Source of the DNA: Gammaproteobacteria bacterium
GTDB lineage: Bacteria; Pseudomonadota; Gammaproteobacteria; Pseudomonadales; Pseudomonadaceae
Direction of reading: 5' to 3'
NCBI GenBank assembly: GCA_012728415.1
Contig: JAAYFD010000015.1
Span: 1-41,953 of the forward strand
Length of the DNA: 41,953 nt
Shown in pieces: positions 25,509 to 34,214 of this stretch. Position 1 is the first letter of the stretch, and the number at the start of each line of letters is the position of its first letter. The position numbers were made by a program, and so were the translations under genes. Under the pieces are notes generated by a model, which was given only the letters and a program-made list of their open reading frames with translations, did no database searches and had not been told where the DNA came from.

Positions 25509-25982
25509 TTATTGCCGGCCGCGGTTTTGTTGTGTGCCACGGCGGCCTTGCTGTTTTTCGGACTGCTGTTGATGCAGTTTCATTGCGGCGGCAAATTCTT
25601 CGCGCGAAATGCTGCCATCGCCGTTGGCATCCAGCTCTTCGAACGCGGGTGCATCGGCCAGGCCACGCATCTGGCGGCCGTCTTTGGCACGCTGGCTGAT
25701 TCTGGCGGTGCGGGCTTCGTTGAACTCGGCTTCGGTGATTTTGCCGTCACCATTCAGGTCAAAGTCGGCAAAAGCCGGCATCATGCGCCTGGCATCTGTT
25801 GTGCGCTGTCCCCGGCTGGGTTTTTTTTGCATACCGCGACGCTCCTGCTTTGGCTCCATGTGCCGGCCCATGTTTTGGCCTTGTTCGCGTTGAGTTGTCT
25901 GTTCGGCAGCCATGCTCTGGCCACCAGTGATGGCCAGCAGGCTGGCCAGTAGAGGGGCGATCAGGAATTTAATGTTTTTCAT
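25509..25982 (-). CDS. Exported EF-hand protein
   Basis: A 157-aa protein with a Sec signal peptide (MKNIKFLIAPLLASLLAITGGQSMAA, cut near 25-26), a basic Gln/Arg/Met-rich linker, and two EF-hands. The loops are DLNGDGKITEAEF (about 74-86) and DANGDGSISREEF (about 117-129), each with the Asp/Asn/Gly/Glu ligands for calcium. The tail is Gln/Arg-rich. It should bind calcium in the periplasm. No partner is evident. Confidence 0.85.
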   Translation of the reverse strand: MKNIKFLIAPLLASLLAITGGQSMAAEQTTQREQGQNMGRHMEPKQERRGMQKKPSRGQRTTDARRMMPAFADFDLNGDGKITEAEFNEARTARISQRAKDGRQMRGLADAPAFEELDANGDGSISREEFAAAMKLHQQQSEKQQGRRGTQQNRGRQ

Positions 25983-26288
25983 GCGTTACTCCCGGGCTGA
26001 ACAACCCTTGGTTGATGTCTGTCCTTTGAGGCGTATTCAGTATGTCAGTTTATGCTTAAGCAAAGCTTAAATCATTATGATGCAGAAGGCCGGTAGAAAA
26101 CCGTGCCAGCCGCAGGAATTTTTCGTACCCTGTTGGCTTGCCGGGCAGTCACGCATGAAGCTGCCTGCAAAGCCGGACCCACTGCCAGAAAAGTGCTGAA
26201 TGCTGTTGGCGAGGCAGCCGTTTCAGTGTTTTCCGGGTCTTGCTTCAGTACATGAACGAATAATTACAAATGAAAAGAGGAAGTTGCC
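25983..26288. other. Divergent intergenic region
   Basis: This holds the promoters of the EF-hand gene (minus) and the thioesterase gene (plus). AT-rich sequence around 26050-26085 (GCTTAAGCAAAGCTTAAATC) is the best place for promoter boxes, but I cannot assign them. No gene was seen. Confidence 0.4.
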
Positions 26289-27086
26289 TTGTCTTCTTAC
26301 TATCGTCTGATCAGCCGCACGCAGGATGCGCAGGGCGTTGCCCGTGCCGAGTACGAGCCTACAAAACATGCTCAGGGGGTATGGAATCCGCAGGAGCAGC
26401 ATATGGCACCAGCCACGGGTATCCTGTGCCGTGAGCTGGAGCTGTATGGCCCGCGTCCGGAGTTGCGTGTGGCGCGGCTCAATCTGGATATCTGGGGCAT
26501 GATCCATTTTGCACCCTTCACAGTCGAAACCCGCCTGTTGCGTCCGGGTCGCACCATCGAGCTGGTCGAGGTGCGCTTGCTGTCCGCCGGCAAGACTTGC
26601 ATCGTGGCCCATGCCTGGCGCTTGCAAACCTGCGACAGCAGCAGTGCGCAGGGGCTGGAGGATCCGCCATTGCCGGCCCGTGAGCAGATGCACGACCGGC
26701 AGGAATTTAGCGGCTGGGGTGGTGGCTATATCAGCAGCCTGCAACTGAAGACCGATGCCCAGAGCCGGGCCGGCCATGCCCGTGTCTGGCTAAAGAACGA
26801 GCTGGAGATGGTGGAAGGACAGGCCACCTCGGATTTTGTCCGCCTGATGGGCATGGTGGATACCGCCAATGGGGTGGCAGCCCGTGCCATGCCCCACCAG
26901 TGGATCTTTCCCAATGTGGACCTGAACATCAACTTGCTGCGCATGCCGCAGGGCCGCTGGCTGGGGCTGGAAACCCGCCAGCAGTTCGGCAGTGACGGCA
27001 TCGGCCTGACCAGCTCGGTGCTGCATGATGATCTTGGCGTGTTTGGCCACAGCGAACAAACCCTGACCCTGCGCGCCATGGGCTGA
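26289..27086 (+). CDS. Thioesterase family protein (TesB-like double hotdog)
   Basis: A 265-aa acyl-CoA thioesterase-like protein. Residues 30-110 (QGVWNPQEQHMAPATGILCREL... FAPFTVETRLLRPGRTIELVEVRLLSAGKTCIVAHAW) are the first hotdog. Residues 165-262 (FVRLMGMVDTANGVA... WIFPNVDLNINLLRMPQGRWLGLETRQQFGSDGIGLTSSVLHDDLGVFGHSEQTL) are the second, with the TesB-type D/T/Q positions. The start is TTG with AAGAGGAAG 5 nt upstream. The exact substrate is unknown. Its place beside branched-chain catabolism genes fits acyl-CoA metabolism. Confidence 0.82.
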   Translation: MSSYYRLISRTQDAQGVARAEYEPTKHAQGVWNPQEQHMAPATGILCRELELYGPRPELRVARLNLDIWGMIHFAPFTVETRLLRPGRTIELVEVRLLSAGKTCIVAHAWRLQTCDSSSAQGLEDPPLPAREQMHDRQEFSGWGGGYISSLQLKTDAQSRAGHARVWLKNELEMVEGQATSDFVRLMGMVDTANGVAARAMPHQWIFPNVDLNINLLRMPQGRWLGLETRQQFGSDGIGLTSSVLHDDLGVFGHSEQTLTLRAMG

Positions 27087-27095
27087 TCCGTATTC

Positions 27096-27208
27096 CTGTA
27101 GGAGCCACTTCAGTGGCGACCATGGTTGGCCTGGGGCAGCTACCGGTCGCGGCTAAAGCTGCTCCTGCAGAGTGTGGTGCCCGGGTCGCGGCTGAAGCCC
27201 CCGTACAG
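27096..27208. repeat. REP-like cluster (three units)
   Basis: Unit 1 at 27096-27120 begins CTGTAGGAGCC and ends GGCGAC around a GCCACT/AGTGGC hairpin. Unit 2 (27145-27170) and unit 3 (27183-27208) are the same motif in reverse (GGTCGCGGCTAAAGC, GGGTCGCGGCTGAAGC). This is the layout of pseudomonad REP/BIME sequences. It lies between convergent genes and may end both transcripts. Confidence 0.7.
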
Positions 27209-27222
27209 GGTCAGCCGGGTGG

Positions 27223-28377
27223 TCAGGGTAGCGGGTAGTCTTCCAGTTTGCGGGCGATCAGCATGCGCTGGATCTCGCTGGTGCCTTCGTAAATCTGGGT
27301 GATGCGGGCATCCCGGTAGTGGCGCTCCACTGCATAATCTTCCAGATAGCCATAGCCGCCGTGCACCTGGATGGCCATCGAGCAGACCCGCTCGGCCATT
27401 TCCGAGGCAAACAGCTTGGCCTGGGAGGCTTCCGACAGGCAGGGCAGGCCCGCCGTGCGCAGTTTGGCTGCGTGCAGCACCATCAGCCGGCTGGCGTTGA
27501 TCTGCGTGTGCATGTCGGCCAGCATGTTGGCGACACTCTGGTGTTCGCGGATCGGCTTGCCAAACTGCTCACGCTCGCCGGCATATTTCAACGCAGCCTC
27601 AAAGGCGGCGCGGGCAATGCCCACCGACTGCGCGGCAATCCCCAGGCGGCCACCCTCCAGCCCGGACAGTGCCAGCGCCAGTCCCTTGCCGCGCGGTCCA
27701 AGCATGTTTTCTTTGGGCACCCGACAGTTGACCAGGGTTACGGCGCAGGTATCCGAGGCTTTCAGCCCCATTTTCTGTTCCATGCGCTCGACCTCAAAGC
27801 CTTCGGTGTCGGTCGGTACCAGAAAGGCCGACAGGCCCTTTTTGCCCAGCTCCGGGTCGGTCACGGCAAATACGATGGCCAGCCCGGCCCGTTTGGCATT
27901 GCTGACAAACTGTTTGCTGCCATTGAGCACCCAGTAACCATCTTCTTCCACAGCCCGGGTGCGCAGGTTGTTGGCCTCGGAGCCGGCCTGGGGTTCGGTC
28001 AGGCAAAAGCAGCTCAGCACCTCGCCCGAGGCCAGCCCCGGCAACCATTGCTGCTTCTGTTCTTCAGTGCCCCAGTTGAGCACGGGGGCGCAGCCTACCG
28101 AGCTGTGAATGCTCATCACCGCACCGGTAGCAGCACAACCGCGGGCAATTTCTTCCACAGCCAGCGCATAGCAGCTGTAATCAATGTAGGATCCGCCCCA
28201 CTCTTCCGGCACCATCATGCCCAGCAGGCCCAGCTCGCCCATCTGGCGCAATACCTGGTCGTCCAGCCAGCCGTCCTTTTCCCAGCGTTCGGCATTGGGG
28301 GTCAGCTCGACTGCGGCAAAGTCGCGTGCCATGTCGCGGATCATCCGCTGTTCTTCAGTCAGGTCAATGTCATGCAT
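27223..28377 (-). CDS. Acyl-CoA dehydrogenase (short/branched-chain type)
   Basis: A 384-aa flavoenzyme. Seen: N-terminal helices, FAD/substrate motif [18 protein letters not shown] (about 132-149), [64 protein letters not shown], and the catalytic glutamate E364 in YEGTSEIQR. Together with the upstream genes it fits the isobutyryl-CoA (or 2-methylbutyryl-CoA) dehydrogenase step of branched-chain amino acid breakdown, passing electrons to ETF. It is the last gene of the operon and starts 2 nt after the hydrolase stop. Confidence 0.9.
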   Translation of the reverse strand: MHDIDLTEEQRMIRDMARDFAAVELTPNAERWEKDGWLDDQVLRQMGELGLLGMMVPEEWGGSYIDYSCYALAVEEIARGCAATGAVMSIHSSVGCAPVLNWGTEEQKQQWLPGLASGEVLSCFCLTEPQAGSEANNLRTRAVEEDGYWVLNGSKQFVSNAKRAGLAIVFAVTDPELGKKGLSAFLVPTDTEGFEVERMEQKMGLKASDTCAVTLVNCRVPKENMLGPRGKGLALALSGLEGGRLGIAAQSVGIARAAFEAALKYAGEREQFGKPIREHQSVANMLADMHTQINASRLMVLHAAKLRTAGLPCLSEASQAKLFASEMAERVCSMAIQVHGGYGYLEDYAVERHYRDARITQIYEGTSEIQRMLIARKLEDYPLP

Positions 28378-28379
28378 GT

Positions 28380-29459
28380 TTAGGTTCCTTGTATGCCGGG
28401 CAAACTAATACCAGCAAACAGTGCATCCACTTCCGCTTGCGGTACCTCTTCGGTGCTGCTGTATTTCCAGCGCGGGTTTTTGTCTTTATCCACGATCAGG
28501 GCACGAACGCCCTCAATAAAGTCGCCTTGTTCAAACCAGCGGGCAATCAGTTGCAGCTCCATGGCAAAACATTGTTGCAAGCTCAGCCCCCGACCACGCC
28601 GCAACAGCTGCAGGGTGGTGGCCATCGCCAAGGGTGAGCGACTGCGCAAGGTTTCGATCGTGGTGTGCGCCCAGCTGGTCAGGGACGGGTCCTGTTCGCC
28701 GGCCAGCGACTGCAGAATGTCAGGCATCCGGTCAAAGGCAAAGTGACGATCAATCGCACCACGCAAGGGTTCCAGCTCGCCCTGCTTGCTGGCAGGACTG
28801 GCCAGGGTTGCCAGCAGGCTACGGATCGACTGTTGTGGAGCCAGCTGCCAGTCCATCTGATCCAGACAACGGTCCAGTTCGGCTACCTGTTCGCCGGCAA
28901 TCAGCCAGTCAGCCAGGCCGGTATAAAGTGCATCCTCTGCACCAATCATGTTGCCGGTAACCGCCAGACAGGTGCCCAGCTCGCCGGCCAGCCGGGACAG
29001 AAAATAACTGCCCCCCACATCGGGGAAGTAACCAATGCTGACTTCCGGCATGCCCAGCCGGGCCTGACTGGTTACCACCCGGAATGCCGCTCCCTGGAAC
29101 AGCCCCATGCCACCGCCCAGCACCAGCCCTTCGGCCAGCGCCAATAGCGGCTTGGGATAGTCGTGAATGTACTGGTCCAGCCGGTATTCTTCGCGGAAAA
29201 AGGCTTCGTTAAGCGGGCTGCCCTGCTGGTGGTTGTCATAGAGTTCACGGATGTCGCCACCGGCACAGAACGCCTTGTCGCCACTGCCGCGCAGCACCAC
29301 GGCAACCACATTATCATCGGCAGCCCACTGTTCCAGGCAGGCCTGGATCTGTCGTACCGCCTCAAGGTTGATCGCATTGTAAGCGGCCGGACGGTTGATG
29401 GTGAGGTGTCCGACCCGGTTGCGGACTTCAGCAAGAATGAGCGGCTGAATATCAGTCAC
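28380..29459 (-). CDS. 3-hydroxyisobutyryl-CoA hydrolase (crotonase fold)
   Basis: A 359-aa crotonase-family protein, longer than ordinary enoyl-CoA hydratases, as usual for HIBCH. Seen: NRPAAYNAI (22-30), [10 protein letters not shown] (64-73), oxyanion-hole GGGMGLF (115-121), and [20 protein letters not shown] with E139. The reaction releases CoA from 3-hydroxyisobutyryl-CoA in valine degradation. I start at GTG 29459 because GGAG lies 7 nt upstream; the open frame reaches to 29516 inside mmsB. It starts 4 nt after the mmsB stop. Confidence 0.88.
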   Translation of the reverse strand: MTDIQPLILAEVRNRVGHLTINRPAAYNAINLEAVRQIQACLEQWAADDNVVAVVLRGSGDKAFCAGGDIRELYDNHQQGSPLNEAFFREEYRLDQYIHDYPKPLLALAEGLVLGGGMGLFQGAAFRVVTSQARLGMPEVSIGYFPDVGGSYFLSRLAGELGTCLAVTGNMIGAEDALYTGLADWLIAGEQVAELDRCLDQMDWQLAPQQSIRSLLATLASPASKQGELEPLRGAIDRHFAFDRMPDILQSLAGEQDPSLTSWAHTTIETLRSRSPLAMATTLQLLRRGRGLSLQQCFAMELQLIARWFEQGDFIEGVRALIVDKDKNPRWKYSSTEEVPQAEVDALFAGISLPGIQGT

Positions 29460-29463
29460 AGTG

Positions 29464-30354
29464 TTACTCCTTATTTGTGTACAGCTTGATGATGGCAGAG
29501 AAGTCCAGGTGTCCATGCCCCTGCAGGCTGAACGCCTGGTACAGCTGCTGGGCCGCCGCTCCGAGAATCACCGGCTGACGGGCCAGACGGGCGGCCTCGG
29601 TGGCCAGGCCCAGGTCCTTGAGCATCAGGTCAGTGCCAAAGCCGCCAGTATAACCGCGGCTGGCAGGCACGTTTTCCAGTACATCCGGATAGGGGTTGTT
29701 AACTTCCGAACTCCAGCAGCGTCCGCTGGAGGTGTTGATAATGCCGGCCAATACCTTCGCATCAATGCCCAGCGAGGTGCCCAGCGCCATGGCTTCGGCA
29801 ACACCGATCATGGAAATGCCCAACAACATGTTATTGGCTACCTTGGCCACCTGGCCATTGCCACTGTCGCCACAGTGCACGATATTTTTGCCCATGGCTG
29901 CCAGTACCGGCCGGACAAATTCAAACTCCTCCGCGCTGCCGCCCACCATGAAGGTCAGGGTACCGGCCGCAGCACCGGCGGTACCACCGGACACCGGCGC
30001 ATCCAGCATGCTGTGGCCTGCTTCGCGGGCGGCAGCACTGACTTCGCGGGCACTGTGCGGATCAATCGTGGAGCAGTCCAGCAGGTGGGTCGGTTGCTGC
30101 AACTGGGCCAGCAAACCCCCATCACCCAGATACAGGGACTTCACATGGGGTGCGGCCGGCAGCATGCTGATGATCAACTCGGGGCGGGCAGCCGTCAGTG
30201 CTGTCAATGATTCACAGGCAGTGGCGCCGGCGCTGACCTGTGTTGCCACTGCAGCGGCAGACAGGTCAAACACACTTAACTGGTGCCCTGCCTTGAGCAG
30301 GTTGGCAGCCATGGGACCACCCATATGGCCGAGGCCGATAAATCCGATATGCAT
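29464..30354 (-). CDS. mmsB: 3-hydroxyisobutyrate dehydrogenase
   Basis: A 296-aa NAD-dependent dehydrogenase. Seen: GFIGLGHMGGPMA (Rossmann GxGxxG at 7-12), substrate motif LDAPVSGGTAGAAAGTL, and GQVAKVANNMLLG carrying the catalytic lysine. It oxidises 3-hydroxyisobutyrate to methylmalonate semialdehyde, the substrate of the neighbouring MmsA. ATG 30354 matches the family start and has GGAG about 11 nt upstream; the open frame extends back to 30423. Confidence 0.93.
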   Translation of the reverse strand: MHIGFIGLGHMGGPMAANLLKAGHQLSVFDLSAAAVATQVSAGATACESLTALTAARPELIISMLPAAPHVKSLYLGDGGLLAQLQQPTHLLDCSTIDPHSAREVSAAAREAGHSMLDAPVSGGTAGAAAGTLTFMVGGSAEEFEFVRPVLAAMGKNIVHCGDSGNGQVAKVANNMLLGISMIGVAEAMALGTSLGIDAKVLAGIINTSSGRCWSSEVNNPYPDVLENVPASRGYTGGFGTDLMLKDLGLATEAARLARQPVILGAAAQQLYQAFSLQGHGHLDFSAIIKLYTNKE

Positions 30355-30427
30355 GGGATGTGACTCCATTATGGTTGGTGTCGAGCCCGGCAAGGCAGCC
30401 CGCGCCCTGGGGCCGGGCCGCACCTGC

Positions 30428-31936
30428 TTATTTCAGGCTGATAGTGGTGTTGAGTGCGCCGGCTTCGGCATCCTCGTCAAACCAGCGTGCGGTAACGGTC
30501 TTGGTCTGGGTGTAAAACTGCACCACCTGCTTGCCATATGGGCCCAGGTCACCCAGCTTGGATGCACGCGAGCCGGTAAAGGAAAAAATCGGTACTGGCA
30601 CCGGAATCGGCAAGTTAATGCCCACCTGCCCCACGTCGATATCTTCCTGAAAACGACGGGCTGCCGCGCCAGAGCGGGTAAAGATGGCCGTGCCGTTGCC
30701 ATTGGGGTTGCGGTTGATGATGTCAATCGCCTCATCCATGCTGTCGGCGGTCATTACGCAGAGCACCGGCCCGAAAATTTCTTCGTTATAGATGCGCATA
30801 TCAGTGGTAACGCCGGAAAACAGTGTCGGCGCGACAAAGTTACCATTTTCATAACCGGGCACCTGCGGATTACGACCATCCAGCTCCAGTGTGGCACCTT
30901 CACTGACACCGCTCTCGATCAGGTCGGTGATGCGCGCCAGCGCATTGCGTGAAATCACCGGCCCAACATCAGTACCCGGCTCGCAACCGGCGTTGACCCT
31001 GAGGCTTTTCGCCCGTTCAACCAGCTCCGGCAGCCAGCTCCTGCTTTCACCGACCAGGATCACCACCGGCAGTGCCATGCAGCGCTGGCCGGCAGCACCA
31101 AACGCGGCACCAGCAATGGCGTTGAGGGTCTGCTCCTTGTTGGCATCAGGCATGATGATGGCGTGGTTCTTGGCCCCCATCATGCACTGCACACGCTTGC
31201 CGTTGAGCGAGGCACGGTTGTATACATGGGTACCAACATGGGTCGAACCGACAAAGGACACCGCCTTGATCTCCTTGTGATCACAGAGCGCATTCACCGC
31301 ATCCGGACCGCCGTGGATGATGTTGAGCACACCGGCGGGAATGCCGGCTTCCAGCGCCAGCTCGGCCAGCCGCATGGTTACCATCGGGTCCTGCTCGGAC
31401 GGCTTGAGCACAAAGGTATTACCGGTGGCAATCGCCATTGGGAACATCCACAGCGGAATCATCGCCGGAAAGTTGAATGGAGTGATGCCGGCACACACGC
31501 CGATCGGCTGCAGCAGGGTGTAGGTGTCGACACCTCCCGCCACGTTGTTGGCCAGCTCGCCCAGCTGCAGGTTGCCGATTCCGGCGGCATGCTCGACCAC
31601 TTCCAGGCCACGGAACACATCACCTTCGGCATCAGCCAGGGTTTTGCCCTGCTCGGCAGTGAGGGTGGCAGCCAGCTCCGGCATATGCTCACGGATCAGC
31701 TGCTGGTATTTGAGGAAAATCCGCGCCCGGGTGCCAATCGAGGTCTTGCGCCAGCTCTTGAATGCCTCGGCCGCACCGGCAATCGCCGCTTCAATTTCAT
31801 CTGCCGTGGCAAAGGGAACGCGGGCCAGGACTTCCTGGGTGGCCGGGTTGACCACTTCACGCCACTCGCTGGTTTTGGACTCGACAAACTCACCGTTGAT
31901 GAGTAGCTTGACCGTTGGAATACTGGATGCAGTCAT
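30428..31936 (-). CDS. mmsA: Methylmalonate-semialdehyde dehydrogenase (CoA-acylating)
   Basis: A 502-aa aldehyde dehydrogenase. Seen: [21 protein letters not shown] (153-173), cofactor region FVGSTHVG (228-235), catalytic C286 in [11 protein letters not shown], and [11 protein letters not shown]. The MmsA-type sequence and the next gene mmsB make the assignment firm. The product is propionyl-CoA (from valine) or acetyl-CoA. The start at 31936 has GAGG 6 nt upstream; the open frame to 32119 crosses the promoter region. It is the first gene of the operon, divergent from the LysR gene. Confidence 0.94.
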   Translation of the reverse strand: MTASSIPTVKLLINGEFVESKTSEWREVVNPATQEVLARVPFATADEIEAAIAGAAEAFKSWRKTSIGTRARIFLKYQQLIREHMPELAATLTAEQGKTLADAEGDVFRGLEVVEHAAGIGNLQLGELANNVAGGVDTYTLLQPIGVCAGITPFNFPAMIPLWMFPMAIATGNTFVLKPSEQDPMVTMRLAELALEAGIPAGVLNIIHGGPDAVNALCDHKEIKAVSFVGSTHVGTHVYNRASLNGKRVQCMMGAKNHAIIMPDANKEQTLNAIAGAAFGAAGQRCMALPVVILVGESRSWLPELVERAKSLRVNAGCEPGTDVGPVISRNALARITDLIESGVSEGATLELDGRNPQVPGYENGNFVAPTLFSGVTTDMRIYNEEIFGPVLCVMTADSMDEAIDIINRNPNGNGTAIFTRSGAAARRFQEDIDVGQVGINLPIPVPVPIFSFTGSRASKLGDLGPYGKQVVQFYTQTKTVTARWFDEDAEAGALNTTISLK

Positions 31937-32150
31937 TGTATACCTCGCTGTGCGGCTACCCGTTAATGAAAGGCCACCGCCGGATTTGTCTGGACACGGC
32001 TGCTTGTTTGCCGCCGACAGGATATCTTTTTGTTTTGTGCGCCCTGCTGGGGTACGACCCCAATGTAGCAGTGCAAATTTGTCATTAACAACCCGCATGA
32101 CTGCAGACTCATTGTGCAATTTTGCAGATTAGACCTAAGGCGAACAGCAA
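31937..32150. promoter_or_regulatory. Divergent control region mmsA / LysR regulator
   Basis: The 214 nt between the two start codons hold both promoters. The right half is AT-richer (TTTGTCATTAACAACCC, TGTGCAATTTTGCAGATTAG). LysR regulators usually bind such a region with a T-N11-A core; several fits are possible and I cannot single one out. A regulator of this operon is therefore inferred from position. Confidence 0.45.
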
Positions 32151-33050
32151 ATGGACTGGGATCAATTGCGTTTTTTTCTTGAGTTGGCTCGCGCTGGGCG
32201 CCTGGTGATTGCCGCCCGCCGGCTGGAGGTTGACCACACCACCGTCTCACGCAAGATCCAGGCGCTGGAGAAAAAAATCGGCATGGCGCTGTTTCTACGC
32301 GAGCCCGATGGCTACAAGCTGACCGAAGCGGGCCGAAACCTGTTGCCGCAAGTCGAAGCAATGGAAAGCGCCTACGTTGGTATTGCCCAGTCACTGACGC
32401 CCGGCAGCGACCAGCAACTGTCCGGCCTGGTACGGATCGGCGCTACCGAAGGTTATGGCAGTGCCATCCTGGCCAGCCAGCTGACCCGGCTGTCACAGCG
32501 TCACCCGGACCTGAAAGTCGAACTGCTGGCGGTTCCGCGCGCGCTGCAACTGTCACGCAACGAGGCCGATATTGTGATTACCCTGGAGCGCCCCGAGCGA
32601 GGTCCTTTCATCATCACCCGGCTAACCGACTACAGCCTGCGCCTGTATGCCAGTCACGGCTATCTGGCACAGCACGCCCCCATTCACCAGCGCGAACAGC
32701 TGAAGGGCCACAGCTTTGTGTCCTATATCGATGACCTGCTCTACAGCAAGGAGCTGCTGTTTCTCGACGAGGTTGTCAAGCCGGCGCGCACGCCCCTGCG
32801 CAGCACCAGCATTCTGGCCCAACAGCAAATGGTTGCCGCTGGTGCCGGGCTGGCAATCCTGCCGGCCTTTGCCGCCGACCAAAACCGCGCACTGGTAGCG
32901 GTGTTGCCGGATACCATCCGTTTCACCCGGACTTTCTGGATGCTGATGCCGATCGAACTGAAAGACATCGCCCGCATGCGCACCACCTGGAACTTCCTGC
33001 GAGAGCAGGCGGCCCAGCTGCAGTCCACCCTGTTGCCCGAGCATAAGTGA
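32151..33050 (+). CDS. LysR-family transcriptional regulator
   Basis: A 299-aa protein. The winged helix lies at residues 1-60 (WDQLRFFLELARAGRLVIAARRLEVDHTTVSRKIQALEKKIG), followed by a periplasmic-binding-protein-like effector domain (LVRIGATEGYGSAILASQL... and QQMVAAGAGLAILPAF). Divergent from mmsA and one nucleotide ahead of the AraC-type gene, it likely senses a branched-chain catabolite and controls one or both flanking gene sets. The effector is unknown. Confidence 0.9.
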   Translation: MDWDQLRFFLELARAGRLVIAARRLEVDHTTVSRKIQALEKKIGMALFLREPDGYKLTEAGRNLLPQVEAMESAYVGIAQSLTPGSDQQLSGLVRIGATEGYGSAILASQLTRLSQRHPDLKVELLAVPRALQLSRNEADIVITLERPERGPFIITRLTDYSLRLYASHGYLAQHAPIHQREQLKGHSFVSYIDDLLYSKELLFLDEVVKPARTPLRSTSILAQQQMVAAGAGLAILPAFAADQNRALVAVLPDTIRFTRTFWMLMPIELKDIARMRTTWNFLREQAAQLQSTLLPEHK

Positions 33051-33051
33051 C

Positions 33052-34095
33052 GTGACTGTATCCGCAGCAACGCAGCGCGGCACCGGCAGCACCGTCTCCA
33101 TCGAGCTGGTGAAACAGTCGCTACAGGTGGCACACCGGAAGGGATTCTACCTGCAGCCGTTGCTGGAACGCTGCAGCTTGCCGGCAGATATCCTGCAGCA
33201 AGAGTCTGGCCAGCGTTTGCCGGTGGCCCGTTTTGCCGAGTTCTGGCGGCAGCTGGCCGATTTTCTGCAGGACGAATTCTGCCTGATGGACCATCGCGCC
33301 ATGCGCCCTGGCAGCTTTGCCTTCATGTGCCGGATTGCCGCCAGCCAGCCGACCGTCGCCGAGGGCATTGCTGCTGGCCTGGAGTTTCTGTCACTGGTCT
33401 TTGACGACATGCATGCGGTGCTGCGACGGGAGCAAAACCTGGCCCAGATCGTCTTTCTGGAGAGCGAGCCACAACCTAAGCGGGCCTTTGCCTACTTCAC
33501 CTTCTGGATGTATGTCCACGGCCTGACCTGCTGGCTGGCCAACCAGCGCATTCCGATCCTGGCCATTGATTCGCGCTGCCCGCCGCCCGAGCTGGACCAA
33601 GATTACCGGGTGATGTTCACCCACAGCCTGCGCTACAACTGTCAACAATCCCGGCTGCTGTTCGTCTGTGACAGCCTTGACAGCCCGATCCGCCGCAGCG
33701 AACAGGAGCTGCAGCGTTTCATTGCCGACTCCCCCGACAACATCATGGTCAAGTATCGCGACCCGCACAGCCTCACCAGCCAGGTTCGTCATCTGCTTGG
33801 CAGCATTCCCCCTGCTGAGTGGCCCGATGCACCCGCCACGGCGCAACAGCTGTGCATGTCGGTGGCCACTTTGCGCCGTCGCCTCAGTGAAGAAGGCCAA
33901 AGCTTTCAGGCAATCAAGGACAGCGTGCGCAAAGCCCGTGCCCTGCAGTTGCTGGCCAACGAGCATCAGACCTTTGTCGATATTGCTGCCACCTTGGGCT
34001 TTGCCGATGTCAGCTCGTTCTACAAGGCGTTTCGCAAATGGACCGGCATCCAGCCCGGCTTCTACCGCTCGACCGTGCTGAACCAAAACAGCTGA
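33052..34095 (+). CDS. AraC-family transcriptional regulator
   Basis: A 347-aa protein with an N-terminal Arabinose_bd-like domain (about 20-200, LLERCSLPADIL... RFAEFWRQLADFLQDEFCLMDHRAMRPGSFAFMCRIA) and two C-terminal HTH motifs (ATAQQLCMSVATLRRRLSEEGQSFQAIKD and FVDIAATLGFADVSSFYKAFRKWTG). The GTG start at 33052 is 1 nt after the LysR stop and has no clear ribosome site, so it is probably coupled. It reads toward the acyl-CoA synthetase set and probably activates it. Confidence 0.88.
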   Translation: MTVSAATQRGTGSTVSIELVKQSLQVAHRKGFYLQPLLERCSLPADILQQESGQRLPVARFAEFWRQLADFLQDEFCLMDHRAMRPGSFAFMCRIAASQPTVAEGIAAGLEFLSLVFDDMHAVLRREQNLAQIVFLESEPQPKRAFAYFTFWMYVHGLTCWLANQRIPILAIDSRCPPPELDQDYRVMFTHSLRYNCQQSRLLFVCDSLDSPIRRSEQELQRFIADSPDNIMVKYRDPHSLTSQVRHLLGSIPPAEWPDAPATAQQLCMSVATLRRRLSEEGQSFQAIKDSVRKARALQLLANEHQTFVDIAATLGFADVSSFYKAFRKWTGIQPGFYRSTVLNQNS

Positions 34096-34214
34096 TTGTC
34101 CAAATCGCTCAATCAGATTGATGGTTTTAGCTATTGTTTTACCTGTCACTTCAAGTCGACCATCAAGGCGTATCTCTTGCACTGTCAACAATAATAATTT
34201 GCCAGGAGTCAGCC

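Noticed and set aside
25065..25952. 295-aa plus-strand open frame
   Set aside because: It covers the EF-hand gene in antisense and an intergenic region, with no ribosome site and a chance Cys/Leu-rich composition.
27319..28383. 354-aa plus-strand open frame
   Set aside because: It lies fully antisense to the acyl-CoA dehydrogenase gene, whose motifs are clear. Such frames are common in GC-rich DNA.
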